Source of the DNA: Fluviicola sp. XM-24bin1 | GTDB taxonomy: Bacteria; Bacteroidota; Bacteroidia; Flavobacteriales_D; Crocinitomicaceae | Length of the DNA stretch: 64,000 bases | Direction: 5' to 3' | Assembly (NCBI GenBank): GCA_003149635.1 | Contig: QCWI01000005.1 | Coordinates: 124,001-188,000, forward strand | In this document: in pieces, positions 1 through 9,465 of the stretch | Position numbering within the stretch: the stretch's first letter is position 1 | Layout: every line of letters begins with the position of its first letter | Notes under the pieces: generated by a model | Seen by the model: the letters and a program-made list of their open reading frames with translations, nothing else | Told to the model about the DNA's origin: nothing | The model's database searches: none | Position numbers and translations under genes: made by a program

Positions 1-2
1 TC

Positions 3-1073
3 CTTGCCTTGAGTGTTGTTGGAATCATGCAGTTGGAGAGCGACAACATGCTCATGGATGATATATCAGAGGGCGAGCCTTTGAAACAAGACTTTAATTA
101 TCTGGATGATCATTACGGTGGTGCCCGACCGTTTGAAATGGCAGTGACCATTAAGGATACCAACATACGCATCTGGGACCAGGAAGTATTACGAACCATC
201 GATTCCGTTGAGAATTATCTCATTAACGATTACGGTGTAAATATCAAATTGTCTGTGGTGACGGCGATGAAAGTGTTGCACCGAGGTATGAATCTAGGGA
301 AGGATGAATTCTACAGTCTCCCTGAAAAACGTAGCAAACGAAGAAGTGTCCGTAGAGCCTTGAGGATTGCGAACGAAGGGAAGTTCCTCAGAACGATGGT
401 AGACAGTACGGAAACCATTATTCGAATCAGTGGTACCATTCCAGATCTTGGAAATAAGAAGGTCACTGCACTCAACGAAAAGCTGGATAAGTTCCTGAAA
501 GGGAAAACGATGGACGGTAAATTGAAGTATCAAGTAACAGGAACCGCACATTTGGTAGATAAGAACCTGCGTTACATGTCAACCAGCTTGGTAAAAGGAT
601 TGGCAGTCTCCATCTTAATTGTGGCGCTGATCATGGGATTGATTTATCGTTCTTTCAGCATGATGCTCATAAGTTTGGTGCCAAACATCTTCCCGCTGGT
701 ATTTATTGGTGGTGCGATGGGCTTCCTTGGGGTTGATTTGAAAATATCTACAGCGATCATCTTCACCATTGCCTTTGGAATTGCCGTCGACGATACCATA
801 CACCTGCTCGGTAAGTTCAAATATGAACTCATGAAAGGCAAAGGAGTAGTGTATGCACTTCGAAGAAGCTACTTTACCACAGGTAAGGCAATGATCCTCA
901 CGACATTAATTCTTTGTTCTGGATTCTTGTTGCTGGTATTCTCCAGCTTCCTTGGAACCTTCTATTTGGGAATCATGCTGTGTTTGGCACTGATTGTGGC
1001 GCTGATTGCTGACCTCACGATCTTGCCAGTACTCATTCTTCTTTTCTACAAGCCGAAGAAAAAAGATTCGTAA
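3..1073 (+). CDS. RND/MMPL-family exporter, C-terminal part (5' end outside window)
   Basis: The frame is open to the left edge of the window, so the true start lies upstream. What remains is a large periplasmic loop (about residues 15-190) followed by five membrane segments (roughly 197-217, 222-245, 248-265, 295-315, 320-347). The segment GIAVDDTIHLLGKF, at about 257-270, matches the conserved charged transmembrane helix of the MMPL/RND superfamily. Such proteins use the proton gradient to export lipids, hopanoids or drugs from the inner membrane; the substrate cannot be told here. The protein ends in a lysine-rich cytoplasmic tail. The nhaC-like gene follows after 34 bp on the same strand. 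Confidence 0.85.
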   Translation, partial: LALSVVGIMQLESDNMLMDDISEGEPLKQDFNYLDDHYGGARPFEMAVTIKDTNIRIWDQEVLRTIDSVENYLINDYGVNIKLSVVTAMKVLHRGMNLGKDEFYSLPEKRSKRRSVRRALRIANEGKFLRTMVDSTETIIRISGTIPDLGNKKVTALNEKLDKFLKGKTMDGKLKYQVTGTAHLVDKNLRYMSTSLVKGLAVSILIVALIMGLIYRSFSMMLISLVPNIFPLVFIGGAMGFLGVDLKISTAIIFTIAFGIAVDDTIHLLGKFKYELMKGKGVVYALRRSYFTTGKAMILTTLILCSGFLLLVFSSFLGTFYLGIMLCLALIVALIADLTILPVLILLFYKPKKKDS

Positions 1074-1107
1074 ATCACTATTTTTGAACGATTTAAAACA
1101 CTAAACC

Positions 1108-2625
1108 ATGACCAAAGATTCAAAGAAAAAGCTTGATACTACGCAGATGTTCCTGCTTGCTCTGATTCCCGTATTAATCCTTATTGCGCTTTTAGGTTTA
1201 AGTGTTTATTTGTATGGCGACAATTCTTTGGGTGGAGCGAATCAGATGGCATTGATCGTGGGAGCCGTGATTGCCGGGTTGGTCGGCTGGCGCCTAGGAT
1301 TCTCATGGAAAGAAATAGAGAAAGGGATGGTTAAGAGTATCAAATCTGCCTTGCCCGCTATTCTTATTCTTTTGATGATCGGTGCACTCTCTGGAGCTTG
1401 GCTGATTTCGGGAATCGTGCCTACAATGATATATTATGGTCTTGAGATTTTAAATCCTACCATCTTCTTATTCGCGGCTTGTGTAATTAGCGCAATTGTG
1501 GCGGTCGCTACGGGAAGTTCTTGGAGTACCGTGGCTACGGTTGGAGTTGCTTTAATCGGAATTGGAGGTGCATTGGGAATTGATTCGGCGATGTCTGCAG
1601 GAGCAATCATTTCAGGAGCTTATTTTGGTGATAAAATGTCGCCACTTTCTGACACAACGAATTTGGCACCTGCGATGGCAGGAACAGATTTGTTCACGCA
1701 TATCCGCTATATGACGCTGACGACAATCCCATCGATCACCATTACGCTTTTACTTTTCTTGATCATCGGATTCTCAATTACAACCAACGACTCAGATGTC
1801 GGAGCTTTGGAAATGAGCAAATTAATTGATGAGAACTTTGTGATTTCTCCATGGTTCCTTTTGGTGCCAGCTTTAGTAGTATTCCTTATCGTAAAAAAGG
1901 TAGCTTCACTGCCTGCACTTTTCATTGGTACTATCGCGGGTTGTTTGGTAGCAGTATTCTTTCAGCCAGATATAGTTCAGGAAATTACCGGGAAATACCT
2001 TCAAACCGAAGGAGATACGGTTGTATGGGATCCTAACTATATTCAGGCTTCTTACATGGCATCAATCGATGCAATGACTACAAGTGTTGGTATTGAAACT
2101 GGCGATGCTGGCGTGAACGACTTGCTTTCATCCAGTGGAATGTTCGGGATGCTGAATACCATTTGGCTCATCGTATGTGCCATGTGCTTCGGTGGAATCA
2201 TGGAGGCGTGTGGATTGCTTCAGGCGATAACGAAAGTGCTGATGCGAATGGTTCGATCTACAGGATCATTGATAGCGACTACTACAGGAACGTGCTTGTT
2301 CTTTAATACAACGGCTTCGGATCAATACTTGTCCATTGTTGTGCCAGGTCGAATGTATGCTGATGCGTATAAAGATCGTGGTTTAGCACCTCAGAATTTG
2401 TCTCGTACGCTTGAGGATTCAGGAACCGTAACATCGGTTCTAGTTCCATGGAATACGTGCGGCGCAACGCAATCAAGTGTGTTGGGAGTAGCAACTGGAG
2501 AGTACTTCATTTATTGTTTCTTCAATATCATCAGTCCTATAATGACTGTGGTGTTTGGTTACGTTGGAATTAAGATTGCTAAAATAAAGCCTAAAAAGAA
2601 GGAGGAGAAAGCGCTGAATGACTGA
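1108..2625 (+). CDS. nhaC: Na+/H+ antiporter, NhaC family
   Basis: The 505-residue protein has about eleven or twelve hydrophobic segments and the NhaC hallmark region around residues 130-200, including the Gly/Ser-rich ATGSSWST and the motif SGAYFGDKMSPLSDTTNLA. Family members exchange cytoplasmic Na+ for external H+ in the inner membrane and serve pH and sodium homeostasis, which fits a saline habitat. The cytoplasmic C-terminus is Lys/Glu-rich. The length is normal for the family. The start ATG follows the upstream exporter by 34 bp; co-transcription is possible but not shown. Confidence 0.9.
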   Translation: MTKDSKKKLDTTQMFLLALIPVLILIALLGLSVYLYGDNSLGGANQMALIVGAVIAGLVGWRLGFSWKEIEKGMVKSIKSALPAILILLMIGALSGAWLISGIVPTMIYYGLEILNPTIFLFAACVISAIVAVATGSSWSTVATVGVALIGIGGALGIDSAMSAGAIISGAYFGDKMSPLSDTTNLAPAMAGTDLFTHIRYMTLTTIPSITITLLLFLIIGFSITTNDSDVGALEMSKLIDENFVISPWFLLVPALVVFLIVKKVASLPALFIGTIAGCLVAVFFQPDIVQEITGKYLQTEGDTVVWDPNYIQASYMASIDAMTTSVGIETGDAGVNDLLSSSGMFGMLNTIWLIVCAMCFGGIMEACGLLQAITKVLMRMVRSTGSLIATTTGTCLFFNTTASDQYLSIVVPGRMYADAYKDRGLAPQNLSRTLEDSGTVTSVLVPWNTCGATQSSVLGVATGEYFIYCFFNIISPIMTVVFGYVGIKIAKIKPKKKEEKALND

Positions 2626-2644
2626 TTTTGACCGGTCTTTTTGT

Positions 2645-2652
2645 TAATTTTG
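2645..2652 (+). promoter_or_regulatory. Candidate -7 box (TAATTTTG) for ffh
   Basis: This octamer fits the Bacteroidetes -7 consensus TAnnTTTG and lies 21 bp before the ffh start codon. A TTTTG upstream at 2626-2630 could act as the -33 element, but the spacing (14 bp) is shorter than the usual 19 or so. Confidence 0.4.
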
Positions 2653-2673
2653 TAGTCCTGAAATCGATAAAAT

Positions 2674-4023
2674 ATGTTTGAAAATTTAACGGATAAGTTC
2701 GAAAGAGCCTTTAAAGTCCTGAAAGGACAAGGGCAAATTACAGAAATCAACGTTGCTGAAACTTTGAAGGAAGTGCGTCGTGCCTTATTGGATGCCGATG
2801 TGAACTTTAGGACAGCGAAGGAATTCACGAACACTGTTAAAGAAAAAGCACTTGGTCAAAACGTATTGACGTCCATTTCCCCAGGACAGCTCTTGATTAA
2901 GATTTGTCACGAAGAGTTGAAAGAACTCATGGGTGGAAATGAGGTGGAAATCCACGTGAAAGGAAATCCGGGAATTGTCTTGATGTCAGGTCTTCAGGGA
3001 TCGGGTAAGACGACTTTCTCTGGGAAATTGGCCAACTACCTCAAAAACAAAAAGGGAAAGAAACCACTTTTGGTTGCCTGTGACGTTTACCGTCCAGCGG
3101 CGATCGATCAGTTGCACGTTCTTGGAGAGCAGTTGGATGTTGAGGTTTATTCGAATAAAGAAGAGAAGAATCCAGTGAAAATCGCGCAAGCAGCGGTTCA
3201 ACATGCGAAAAGCAAAGGATTCAATGTAGTTATCATCGATACCGCGGGGCGTTTGGCAGTGGATGAGCAGATGATGGCCGAGATCGAAGAGGTTAAGAAC
3301 ACGATCAAGCCTACAGAGACTTTGTTTGTCGTGGATTCCATGACGGGTCAGGATGCTGTAAATACAGCGAAGACCTTTAACGAGCGCATCGATTTTGATG
3401 GCGTAGTGCTGACGAAACTTGATGGTGATACACGAGGTGGAGCGGCGCTTTCGATTAAAGCGATTGTAAATAAACCGATCAAATTTGTCGGAACCGGGGA
3501 GAAGATGGATGCGCTGGACGTATTCTATCCTGCTCGTATGGCCGATCGGATCCTCGGTAAAGGAGACGTTGTTTCCTTGGTAGAGCGTGCCCAAGAGCAG
3601 TTCAACGAGGAAGAGGCGCGAAAGCTCCAAAAGAAAATTCAAAAGAACCAATTCGATTTCAACGATTTCTTGAGCCAGCTTCAGCAAGTAAAGAAGATGG
3701 GTAACGTGAAAGACTTGATGGGAATGCTTCCTGGAATGGGTAAGGCCTTGAAAGATGTTGAGATTGAAGACGACGCGTTCAAGCACATCGAAGCGATCAT
3801 TTATTCGATGACTCCGCAAGAGCGTTCAAATCCGCAGATTATCAATGGTGCGCGTAAATCACGCATCGCGAAAGGAAGTGGAACGAGCATGCAGGAAGTG
3901 AACAAATTGATGAAGCAATTTGGCGACACGAAGAAGATGATGAAGATGATGTCAAATCCTAAGAACATGCGTCAGATGATGAAGCAGATGAAGGGAGGCG
4001 GCGCCGGATTCCCAGGGATGTAA
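2674..4023 (+). CDS. ffh: Signal recognition particle protein Ffh (SRP54)
   Basis: Ffh binds signal sequences of nascent membrane proteins and, with 4.5S RNA and FtsY, docks ribosomes at the translocon. All parts are visible: the N domain (1-90), the GTPase G domain with GLQGSGKTT at 106-114, DVYRPAA at 137-143, DTAGR at 189-193 and TKLDGD at 247-252, and the Met-rich M domain (about 320-445) ending in MRQMMKQMKGGG and a Gly-rich tail. Its 449 residues are the usual length. It has its own likely promoter and converges on lpxH. The 277-residue antisense reading frame inside it is a shadow. Confidence 0.98.
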   Translation: MFENLTDKFERAFKVLKGQGQITEINVAETLKEVRRALLDADVNFRTAKEFTNTVKEKALGQNVLTSISPGQLLIKICHEELKELMGGNEVEIHVKGNPGIVLMSGLQGSGKTTFSGKLANYLKNKKGKKPLLVACDVYRPAAIDQLHVLGEQLDVEVYSNKEEKNPVKIAQAAVQHAKSKGFNVVIIDTAGRLAVDEQMMAEIEEVKNTIKPTETLFVVDSMTGQDAVNTAKTFNERIDFDGVVLTKLDGDTRGGAALSIKAIVNKPIKFVGTGEKMDALDVFYPARMADRILGKGDVVSLVERAQEQFNEEEARKLQKKIQKNQFDFNDFLSQLQQVKKMGNVKDLMGMLPGMGKALKDVEIEDDAFKHIEAIIYSMTPQERSNPQIINGARKSRIAKGSGTSMQEVNKLMKQFGDTKKMMKMMSNPKNMRQMMKQMKGGGAGFPGM

Positions 4024-4095
4024 GAAAAAGCCGTGCAGTTTTGGGGTACGTGGAGATTTTAAAATTATTCACACATACGTCTCAGTATCTGCTCA

Positions 4096-4115
4096 AATTC
4101 GACAATTCTCGAATT
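4096..4115. terminator. Hairpin between convergent ffh and lpxH
   Basis: AATTCGA and TCGAATT form a perfect 7-bp stem around a 6-nt loop in the 131-bp gap between two converging genes. No strong T-run follows on either strand, so its role as a terminator is a guess from position. Nothing else is evident in the gap. Confidence 0.3.
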
Positions 4116-4154
4116 ACATAATTCTAGTAATGTATTCAGGTGGAATGCGGAGTT

Positions 4155-4907
4155 TTACTCCCAGGCTTTCATCTCAACCGAAGAATCGCTAACCTCTAAA
4201 TAAGTACAATAGTTGATCCACTCGCCGAGGTTGTAATACATGGAATTTTCACCCACTTCTTTCTCAATGGGCAAGTGACGATGGCCAAAAACAAAGTAAT
4301 CGAAATGCTCTTTTTCTAGCATTTCTTTACAGAAGATCACCAACCATTCCTTTTCATCGCCATGGTATTTTTCGTCTGCATCGCCGGTATGAGCTCGACT
4401 TGTTTTGGACGATTTATCAGCGAGCCAAATTCCAAAGTTAGGGTGGAGACGCGCAAAACACCACTGGCAGAATTTATTGGCGAATACTTTTTTCAGAAAC
4501 TTATATCCGCGATCCCCTGGGCCTAAACCATCGCCGTGACCAATGAAATAGTGCTTTCCAAAGAATTCACGCGTGATAGGCTCTCGGTGCAATTGCACCC
4601 CGAGCTCTTTCGGGATGTAATCAAAGATCCACATGTCGTGGTTTCCGGTGAAGATGTGTACAGGGATTCCGCTATCGGTGATTTCGGCAATTTTACCTTG
4701 TAAACGAACAAAACCTTTGGGAATGGCACGTTTGTATTCAAACCAGAAATCGAAAATATCTCCTACCAAAAAGATTTCACTGGCATCTTGCTTAATATGA
4801 TCCAACCAAGCAACGATTTTCTTTTCGCGCTCTAAGCTGGTTGCATAATCCGGGGCACCCAGGTGAAAGTCAGAAGCAAAATAGATTTTTCGATTCGTGT
4901 CTGTCAT
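4155..4907 (-). CDS. lpxH: UDP-2,3-diacylglucosamine hydrolase (LpxH type)
   Basis: LpxH hydrolyses UDP-2,3-diacylglucosamine to lipid X in lipid A synthesis at the inner membrane face. The calcineurin-type metal site is complete: SDFHLG (D13, H15), VGDIFDFW (D50), TGNHDMW (N89, H90, D91), GHGDG (H124) and GHRHLP (H209, H211). Its 250 residues suit the family. The start overlaps the end of the upstream thioredoxin gene by 4 bp (ATGA type), so it is the last gene of the long minus-strand operon. That the operon also contains lpxK supports the lipid A assignment. Confidence 0.88.
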   Translation of the reverse strand: MTDTNRKIYFASDFHLGAPDYATSLEREKKIVAWLDHIKQDASEIFLVGDIFDFWFEYKRAIPKGFVRLQGKIAEITDSGIPVHIFTGNHDMWIFDYIPKELGVQLHREPITREFFGKHYFIGHGDGLGPGDRGYKFLKKVFANKFCQWCFARLHPNFGIWLADKSSKTSRAHTGDADEKYHGDEKEWLVIFCKEMLEKEHFDYFVFGHRHLPIEKEVGENSMYYNLGEWINYCTYLEVSDSSVEMKAWE

Positions 4908-6013
4908 GAATCGCCTAATATACGAGACAATTCTTCCTCCAACTGAGGCCCTCGCAATTTTGTTCGAATAATTTTTCCTTCCTGATCAATAAGCACTGTG
5001 AACGGAATTCCAGTAACACCGTACAATTTCGCTGCTTTGCTTTGCCAGAATTGCAAGTCACTCACGTGATTTGGCCATGTCAAGTTATCTTTCTCAATGG
5101 CTGCAAGCCACTTCGCTTTATCCTTATCCAAAGATACGCTCATCACAGTGAATCCTTTGTCTTTGTATTTTTCGTACAACGCAACTACGTTCGGGTTCTC
5201 ACGACGACACGGCCCACACCAAGATGCCCAGAAATCAAGCAAAACGACGTTTCCGCGCAAATCAGAAAGCGAGAGCATTTGTCCATCGGCCATTGCTTCA
5301 GTAAAGTCAGGTGCCATTTTTCCCGGAGCCAATGGATCTTTCGCCAATTTATCGGCCTTGAGCTTCTCCATTTTGCTGTATTCCTCTTGAACGGTTGGTG
5401 ATTCACTGAATCCAGCCATCAATTGCTTGGTAATACTTTCGTATCCTTCGAAATCTAAATTGGGATCGATAATGGACTGAATGGTGTATAATGCCGCAGA
5501 ATTTTGATTGTTCTGAACGAAGGCACGAACTAAGGCTTGATATCCTTGTTGTTTTTGCTGAAACTGTCCGCGCAATGCGTTCTGTTGTGTCGGATCAGCA
5601 GCGATCACTGCATTTACCGAATCAACGTAAGCGACCCAAGCATTTTTCTCGCGTGTGAATTCGTTCATGCTCGCGGATTCATCAGAACCAACGATGTTGC
5701 AAAATTTCTCAATGTTAGATCCGTCTCCATAAACCTTGATAGCAGAACCTTCCCGCAGGATTAAATCAATTTTGGAAGAACCAATACGAAGGATATAGAA
5801 ATCCGGGTTGGCAACTTTCGTTTCGATTTTAAAATCTCCGCTCTTTTTAATTTTCGTCCCTTCAATGTTGCTGATTCCATCACCAGAACGTTGCGCGAGA
5901 TATACCGAATCCGTTTCGGCATTAAAAATGTTCCCCGAAACCATTATATCAATTTCCTGGGCGATGCTAGAGGAGAGAAGTCCTACAAACAACGCTAGTG
6001 ATATCCATTTCAT
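4904..6013 (-). CDS. DUF4369/TlpA-type thioredoxin-like protein, exported
   Basis: A signal peptide (about 1-19) leads into a DUF4369-like beta domain (about 20-115), a helical linker, and a C-terminal TlpA/ResA thioredoxin fold with WASWCGPCRREN near residues 260-272 and the cis-proline motif GIPFTVL. Such proteins are periplasmic or membrane-anchored thiol reductases, used for example in cytochrome c maturation or redox stress. It has no lipobox, unlike its neighbour. It lies 6 bp downstream of a paralogue with nearly the same thioredoxin domain, so the pair arose by tandem duplication. The partner protein is unknown. Confidence 0.9.
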   Translation of the reverse strand: MKWISLALFVGLLSSSIAQEIDIMVSGNIFNAETDSVYLAQRSGDGISNIEGTKIKKSGDFKIETKVANPDFYILRIGSSKIDLILREGSAIKVYGDGSNIEKFCNIVGSDESASMNEFTREKNAWVAYVDSVNAVIAADPTQQNALRGQFQQKQQGYQALVRAFVQNNQNSAALYTIQSIIDPNLDFEGYESITKQLMAGFSESPTVQEEYSKMEKLKADKLAKDPLAPGKMAPDFTEAMADGQMLSLSDLRGNVVLLDFWASWCGPCRRENPNVVALYEKYKDKGFTVMSVSLDKDKAKWLAAIEKDNLTWPNHVSDLQFWQSKAAKLYGVTGIPFTVLIDQEGKIIRTKLRGPQLEEELSRILGDS

Positions 6014-6019
6014 AATTCG

Positions 6020-7192
6020 TTAGTTTTCGAATAGTTCTTTCAATTTCTGTTCCAAAGCAGCACCACGGAGGTTCACAGCGATGAAATTCCCTTCTTTGTT
6101 CAATAAGACAGTGAATGGAATTCCTGTGAATCCGTATTGCTGAATTACTGGTGAATCCCAGCGCTTCAGGTCGCTAACGTGGTTCGGCCAGCTCAATTTA
6201 TCTTTCGCAATGGCTTCTTTCCACGCTTCTGGATTCTCATCCAATGAAACAGAAAAAATCGTAAATCCTTTGTTCTTGTACTTGTTGTAAAGTCTTACTA
6301 CGTTGGGGTTCTCGCGTCGACAAGGCCCACACCATGATGCCCAGAAATCTACAAGAACATATTGTCCGCGTAAATCAGAGAGGCGCATGATCTCCCCGTT
6401 GGGATTGACCATTTCAATATCTGGAGCCGGTAGTGTTCCTGAGTTGTAGGTCTGATGCTTGTTGAATTCTTGCTCAATTTGATAGATCTGGAATCCTAAG
6501 TTTTCCACGTATTTCGATTCAGGGAAACGATCCATTAAAGATTGCTCTACGCGTTTTAAACGTGTCAAGTTCTCTGCCGGCCAATCATTAAACCCTTGAC
6601 TCGGAATCGCCGAAGGAATGAGAATGACGTTGAATGGATTGGAGGGATCAGCGTCTAATTTTTCTAGTACGAAATCGTCTACAGCACCACTCAATTCTTG
6701 ATACTTCGCGTTAACTTCTTCTTTGGAAAGATTTTCAGGGTTCAGTTTGAGCAGCGTATTTTGCTTGTCGAACTCATTGTAAATCTTCATGTATTCTGTC
6801 ATCAAAGCTGACCAATCAGTTCCAGTTACTGTGGGAGTTTTAAAAGTAGCAGATGATGCTTCGATATTCACCTTGTCATTTGGAACCAGCGTAAGTGGAA
6901 TTACTTTCTCGGTAGTTTCTCCCATTCGAAGGCTGTAGATTCCATATCCAGGAATGTTTCCTTTGATTTCAAACTTACCCGTTCCATCAGAAGTTCCTTT
7001 GGCCACTTCAATCATTCCGTTTTGGGCCTGCGCTTCCAAATAGAAGGTCATATTTTGCCCATTTCGGATTTTTCCTGAGATCACAAAATTGTCTTTGAGT
7101 TCCTCTTTTGGGTTTTCAGAAATTCCAGACTCATCCATGTTCTCACATGAAACGAGCATCAATCCGATAAATAAGGCAAAAACGTATTTCAT
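6020..7192 (-). CDS. DUF4369/TlpA-type thioredoxin-like lipoprotein
   Basis: The N-terminus carries a lipobox (LMLVSC, Cys at 16), so the mature protein should be lipid-anchored. A DUF4369-like domain (about 35-130) and a helical middle precede the thioredoxin fold with WASWCGPCRREN and GIPFTVL. The last 150 residues closely match the next gene, while the N-terminal parts differ more. The ATG overlaps the gatB stop by one base, implying translational coupling. The likely role is thiol-disulfide exchange in the periplasm; the substrate is not known. Confidence 0.9.
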   Translation of the reverse strand: MKYVFALFIGLMLVSCENMDESGISENPKEELKDNFVISGKIRNGQNMTFYLEAQAQNGMIEVAKGTSDGTGKFEIKGNIPGYGIYSLRMGETTEKVIPLTLVPNDKVNIEASSATFKTPTVTGTDWSALMTEYMKIYNEFDKQNTLLKLNPENLSKEEVNAKYQELSGAVDDFVLEKLDADPSNPFNVILIPSAIPSQGFNDWPAENLTRLKRVEQSLMDRFPESKYVENLGFQIYQIEQEFNKHQTYNSGTLPAPDIEMVNPNGEIMRLSDLRGQYVLVDFWASWCGPCRRENPNVVRLYNKYKNKGFTIFSVSLDENPEAWKEAIAKDKLSWPNHVSDLKRWDSPVIQQYGFTGIPFTVLLNKEGNFIAVNLRGAALEQKLKELFEN

Positions 7193-8652
7193 TACAATTC
7201 CTCTAATCTTTTCCGCATCAATCCATTAGCTACTTTCGGGTCTGCCTGTCCTTTCGAAGCACGCATCAATTGTCCCATAAAGAATCCAACCAATTGTTTT
7301 TCTCCGTCTTTATAACGTGCAGCCTCCTCCGGGTGTTGCTTAATTACGTCGTCAATAAACGTTAAAATCGCATCCTCATTGGAATCCTGGATCACGTTTA
7401 ATTCCTCTGCAATTTTCAAAGGGTCCTTTTCAGGTGCTTCCAGCATAGCAGGGAATACTTTTTGAGACGCCACGGATGACGAAATCTTGCCGTCATCGAT
7501 GATTTGAATGAGCGCCGCAATATTCTTCGCCGAAATAGGGAACTCCGCAATTTCCAATCCTCGGTTGTTCAGGAAGGATTTAATATCTCCCATCACCCAG
7601 TTGGCAGCTCCTTTATAATTCTTTGTGTGTTCAATGATCTCCTCATAGAACAGCGCAATGTCTTTATTGTCCGTGAGGTTGGACGCATCGTATTCTGAAA
7701 GTCCAAATTCGTTGGTATATTTCAAAAACAACTCGCGTGGTAGGGGCGGCATGTTTCCTCGAACCGCTTCGATTTGTTCTTGAGACACGGTGATCGGCAA
7801 TAGGTCTGGCTCTGGGAAGTAGCGATAATCGTTCGCAGCTTCTTTCGAACGCATAGAGATGGTAATTCCTTTCAATGCATCGAATGAACGCGTTTCCTGT
7901 GAAATAGTTTCTCCGGCTTCAACCGCCTCAATCTGGCGTTCAATTTCAAATTCGATGGCCTTCTGAACATTTCGGATGGAGTTCATGTTTTTTACCTCTA
8001 CTTTCGTTCCGAACTCTGTAGCGTCTTTCAACATCACGGATATATTGGCATCACAACGAAGTGAACCTTCTTCCATGTTTCCGTCACAAATGTCTAAGTA
8101 ACGCACCAATCGACGTACTTCAGAAACGTAATTATACGCCTCCTGAGAAGAGCGAATGTCCGGCTCAGAAACGATTTCCAACAATGGAACGCCAGCACGG
8201 TTCAAATCGACTAATGTATCGTACAAGTCGACGTCGTGCATACTTTTACCGGCATCTTCCTCCATGTGAATACGCGTGATTCCGATGCTTTTTTCTTCTC
8301 CACTCTCATCTTTGATGATGATACGCCCTTCGGTACAAATTGGAGTCGTATCCTGTGTGATCTGATAGCCTTTAGGAAGATCGGGGTAGAAGTAATTCTT
8401 GCGAGCAAAATGCTGTTCAGGCGCGATATTCGATTCGCACGCCAATCCCAATCGGATGGCATATTGAATCGTTTGTTTGTTCATTCGTGGCAAAGTTCCC
8501 GGATGTCCGAGGGTGATGGCACTGACGTTTGTATTCGGTGTAGCACCAAACTCGTTCACATCGTTAGAGTAAGCTTTTGTTTTGGTTAACATTTGCGCGT
8601 GTACCTCTAAACCAATGACCGCCTGATATTTTGAACGCGTTTCTGGATTCAT
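7192..8652 (-). CDS. gatB: Aspartyl/glutamyl-tRNA amidotransferase subunit B
   Basis: GatB is the kinase/transferase subunit of GatCAB, which converts Glu-tRNA(Gln) and Asp-tRNA(Asn) to the amidated forms. The N-terminus YQAVIGLEVHAQM is diagnostic, followed by the catalytic cradle with SLRCDANISV and DYRYFPEPDLLP, then the helical and YqeY-like tail (about 330-486) that binds tRNA. The length (486) is typical. gatA and gatC are not in this window, as is common in Bacteroidota. It begins 1 bp after the purine nucleoside phosphorylase gene and is part of the minus-strand operon. Confidence 0.97.
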   Translation of the reverse strand: MNPETRSKYQAVIGLEVHAQMLTKTKAYSNDVNEFGATPNTNVSAITLGHPGTLPRMNKQTIQYAIRLGLACESNIAPEQHFARKNYFYPDLPKGYQITQDTTPICTEGRIIIKDESGEEKSIGITRIHMEEDAGKSMHDVDLYDTLVDLNRAGVPLLEIVSEPDIRSSQEAYNYVSEVRRLVRYLDICDGNMEEGSLRCDANISVMLKDATEFGTKVEVKNMNSIRNVQKAIEFEIERQIEAVEAGETISQETRSFDALKGITISMRSKEAANDYRYFPEPDLLPITVSQEQIEAVRGNMPPLPRELFLKYTNEFGLSEYDASNLTDNKDIALFYEEIIEHTKNYKGAANWVMGDIKSFLNNRGLEIAEFPISAKNIAALIQIIDDGKISSSVASQKVFPAMLEAPEKDPLKIAEELNVIQDSNEDAILTFIDDVIKQHPEEAARYKDGEKQLVGFFMGQLMRASKGQADPKVANGLMRKRLEEL

Positions 8653-9465
8653 TTAAACTCTTGAAATTAATTCTCTCATTATGATCGTCATGGAAGGTTC
8701 TTTTGCATTCGCTACTGCGATTACATCTTCCACGCTGACTTCTTGAATGTGTCCCGGAACTCCGAGGTCGGTGATAATTGAGATGGCAAAACATGGGATG
8801 TCCATGTGACGTGCCACAATCACTTCCGGAACGGTTGACATTCCTACCGTATCGGCTCCGATAATACGAACGTATTTGTACTCAGCTGGAGTTTCCAACG
8901 TTGGCCCAGTCAGACCCGCATACACTCCTGTGCTTACTTTGATATTCTCTTCTTTCGCGATTTGCTGCGCCAACTCAATCATTCCGTGATCGTACGGTTG
9001 ACTCATGTCTGGAAAGCGAGGCCCCAACTCATCGAAGTTCTTTCCAATAAGCGGGTGTGCCGGGAAAAGATTGATGTGATCGTTCACAATCATGATTTCA
9101 CCAATTTCATAATCCGGATTTACTCCACCAGAAGCGTTACTTACGAAAAGGCGCTCAATTCCTAAGAATTTCATTACGCGTACTGGGAACGTACATTCCT
9201 GCATAGTGTATCCTTCGTAGAAGTGGAATCGTCCTTGCATGGCAACAACGGATTTTCCACCTAAGTTACCGAAGATCAATTTTCCACTATGACTTTGTAC
9301 CGTTGAGAGTGGAAAGTGAGGAATGTCTTTGTATTCAATTTCATCGACAATTTCAATTTCTTTCACTAATCCACCAAGACCAGTTCCAAGGATAATCCCA
9401 ACAGTCGGTTTTACCGAAGTTTGCGACTGAATGTATTCGTATGCTTCTTTAATTTTTTCTAACAT
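8653..9465 (-). CDS. punA: Purine-nucleoside phosphorylase (trimeric type)
   Basis: The enzyme splits inosine or guanosine with phosphate into base and ribose-1-phosphate for purine salvage in the cytosol. Visible family marks are GIILGTGLGG near the N-terminus, the phosphate-binding QGRFHFYEGY (about 76-85), VSNASGGV, and the MSTVPEVIVARH segment. Its 270 residues fit the low-molecular-weight trimeric class. Its start lies inside the end of lpxK (17-bp overlap), and gatB follows directly, so it is translated within the operon. Confidence 0.95.
   Translation of the reverse strand: MLEKIKEAYEYIQSQTSVKPTVGIILGTGLGGLVKEIEIVDEIEYKDIPHFPLSTVQSHSGKLIFGNLGGKSVVAMQGRFHFYEGYTMQECTFPVRVMKFLGIERLFVSNASGGVNPDYEIGEIMIVNDHINLFPAHPLIGKNFDELGPRFPDMSQPYDHGMIELAQQIAKEENIKVSTGVYAGLTGPTLETPAEYKYVRIIGADTVGMSTVPEVIVARHMDIPCFAISIITDLGVPGHIQEVSVEDVIAVANAKEPSMTIIMRELISRV

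Noticed and set aside
2986-3819. 277-codon reading frame antisense to ffh
   Set aside because: It lies wholly inside a certain gene, has no promoter or start context, and its composition is that expected from an antisense shadow.
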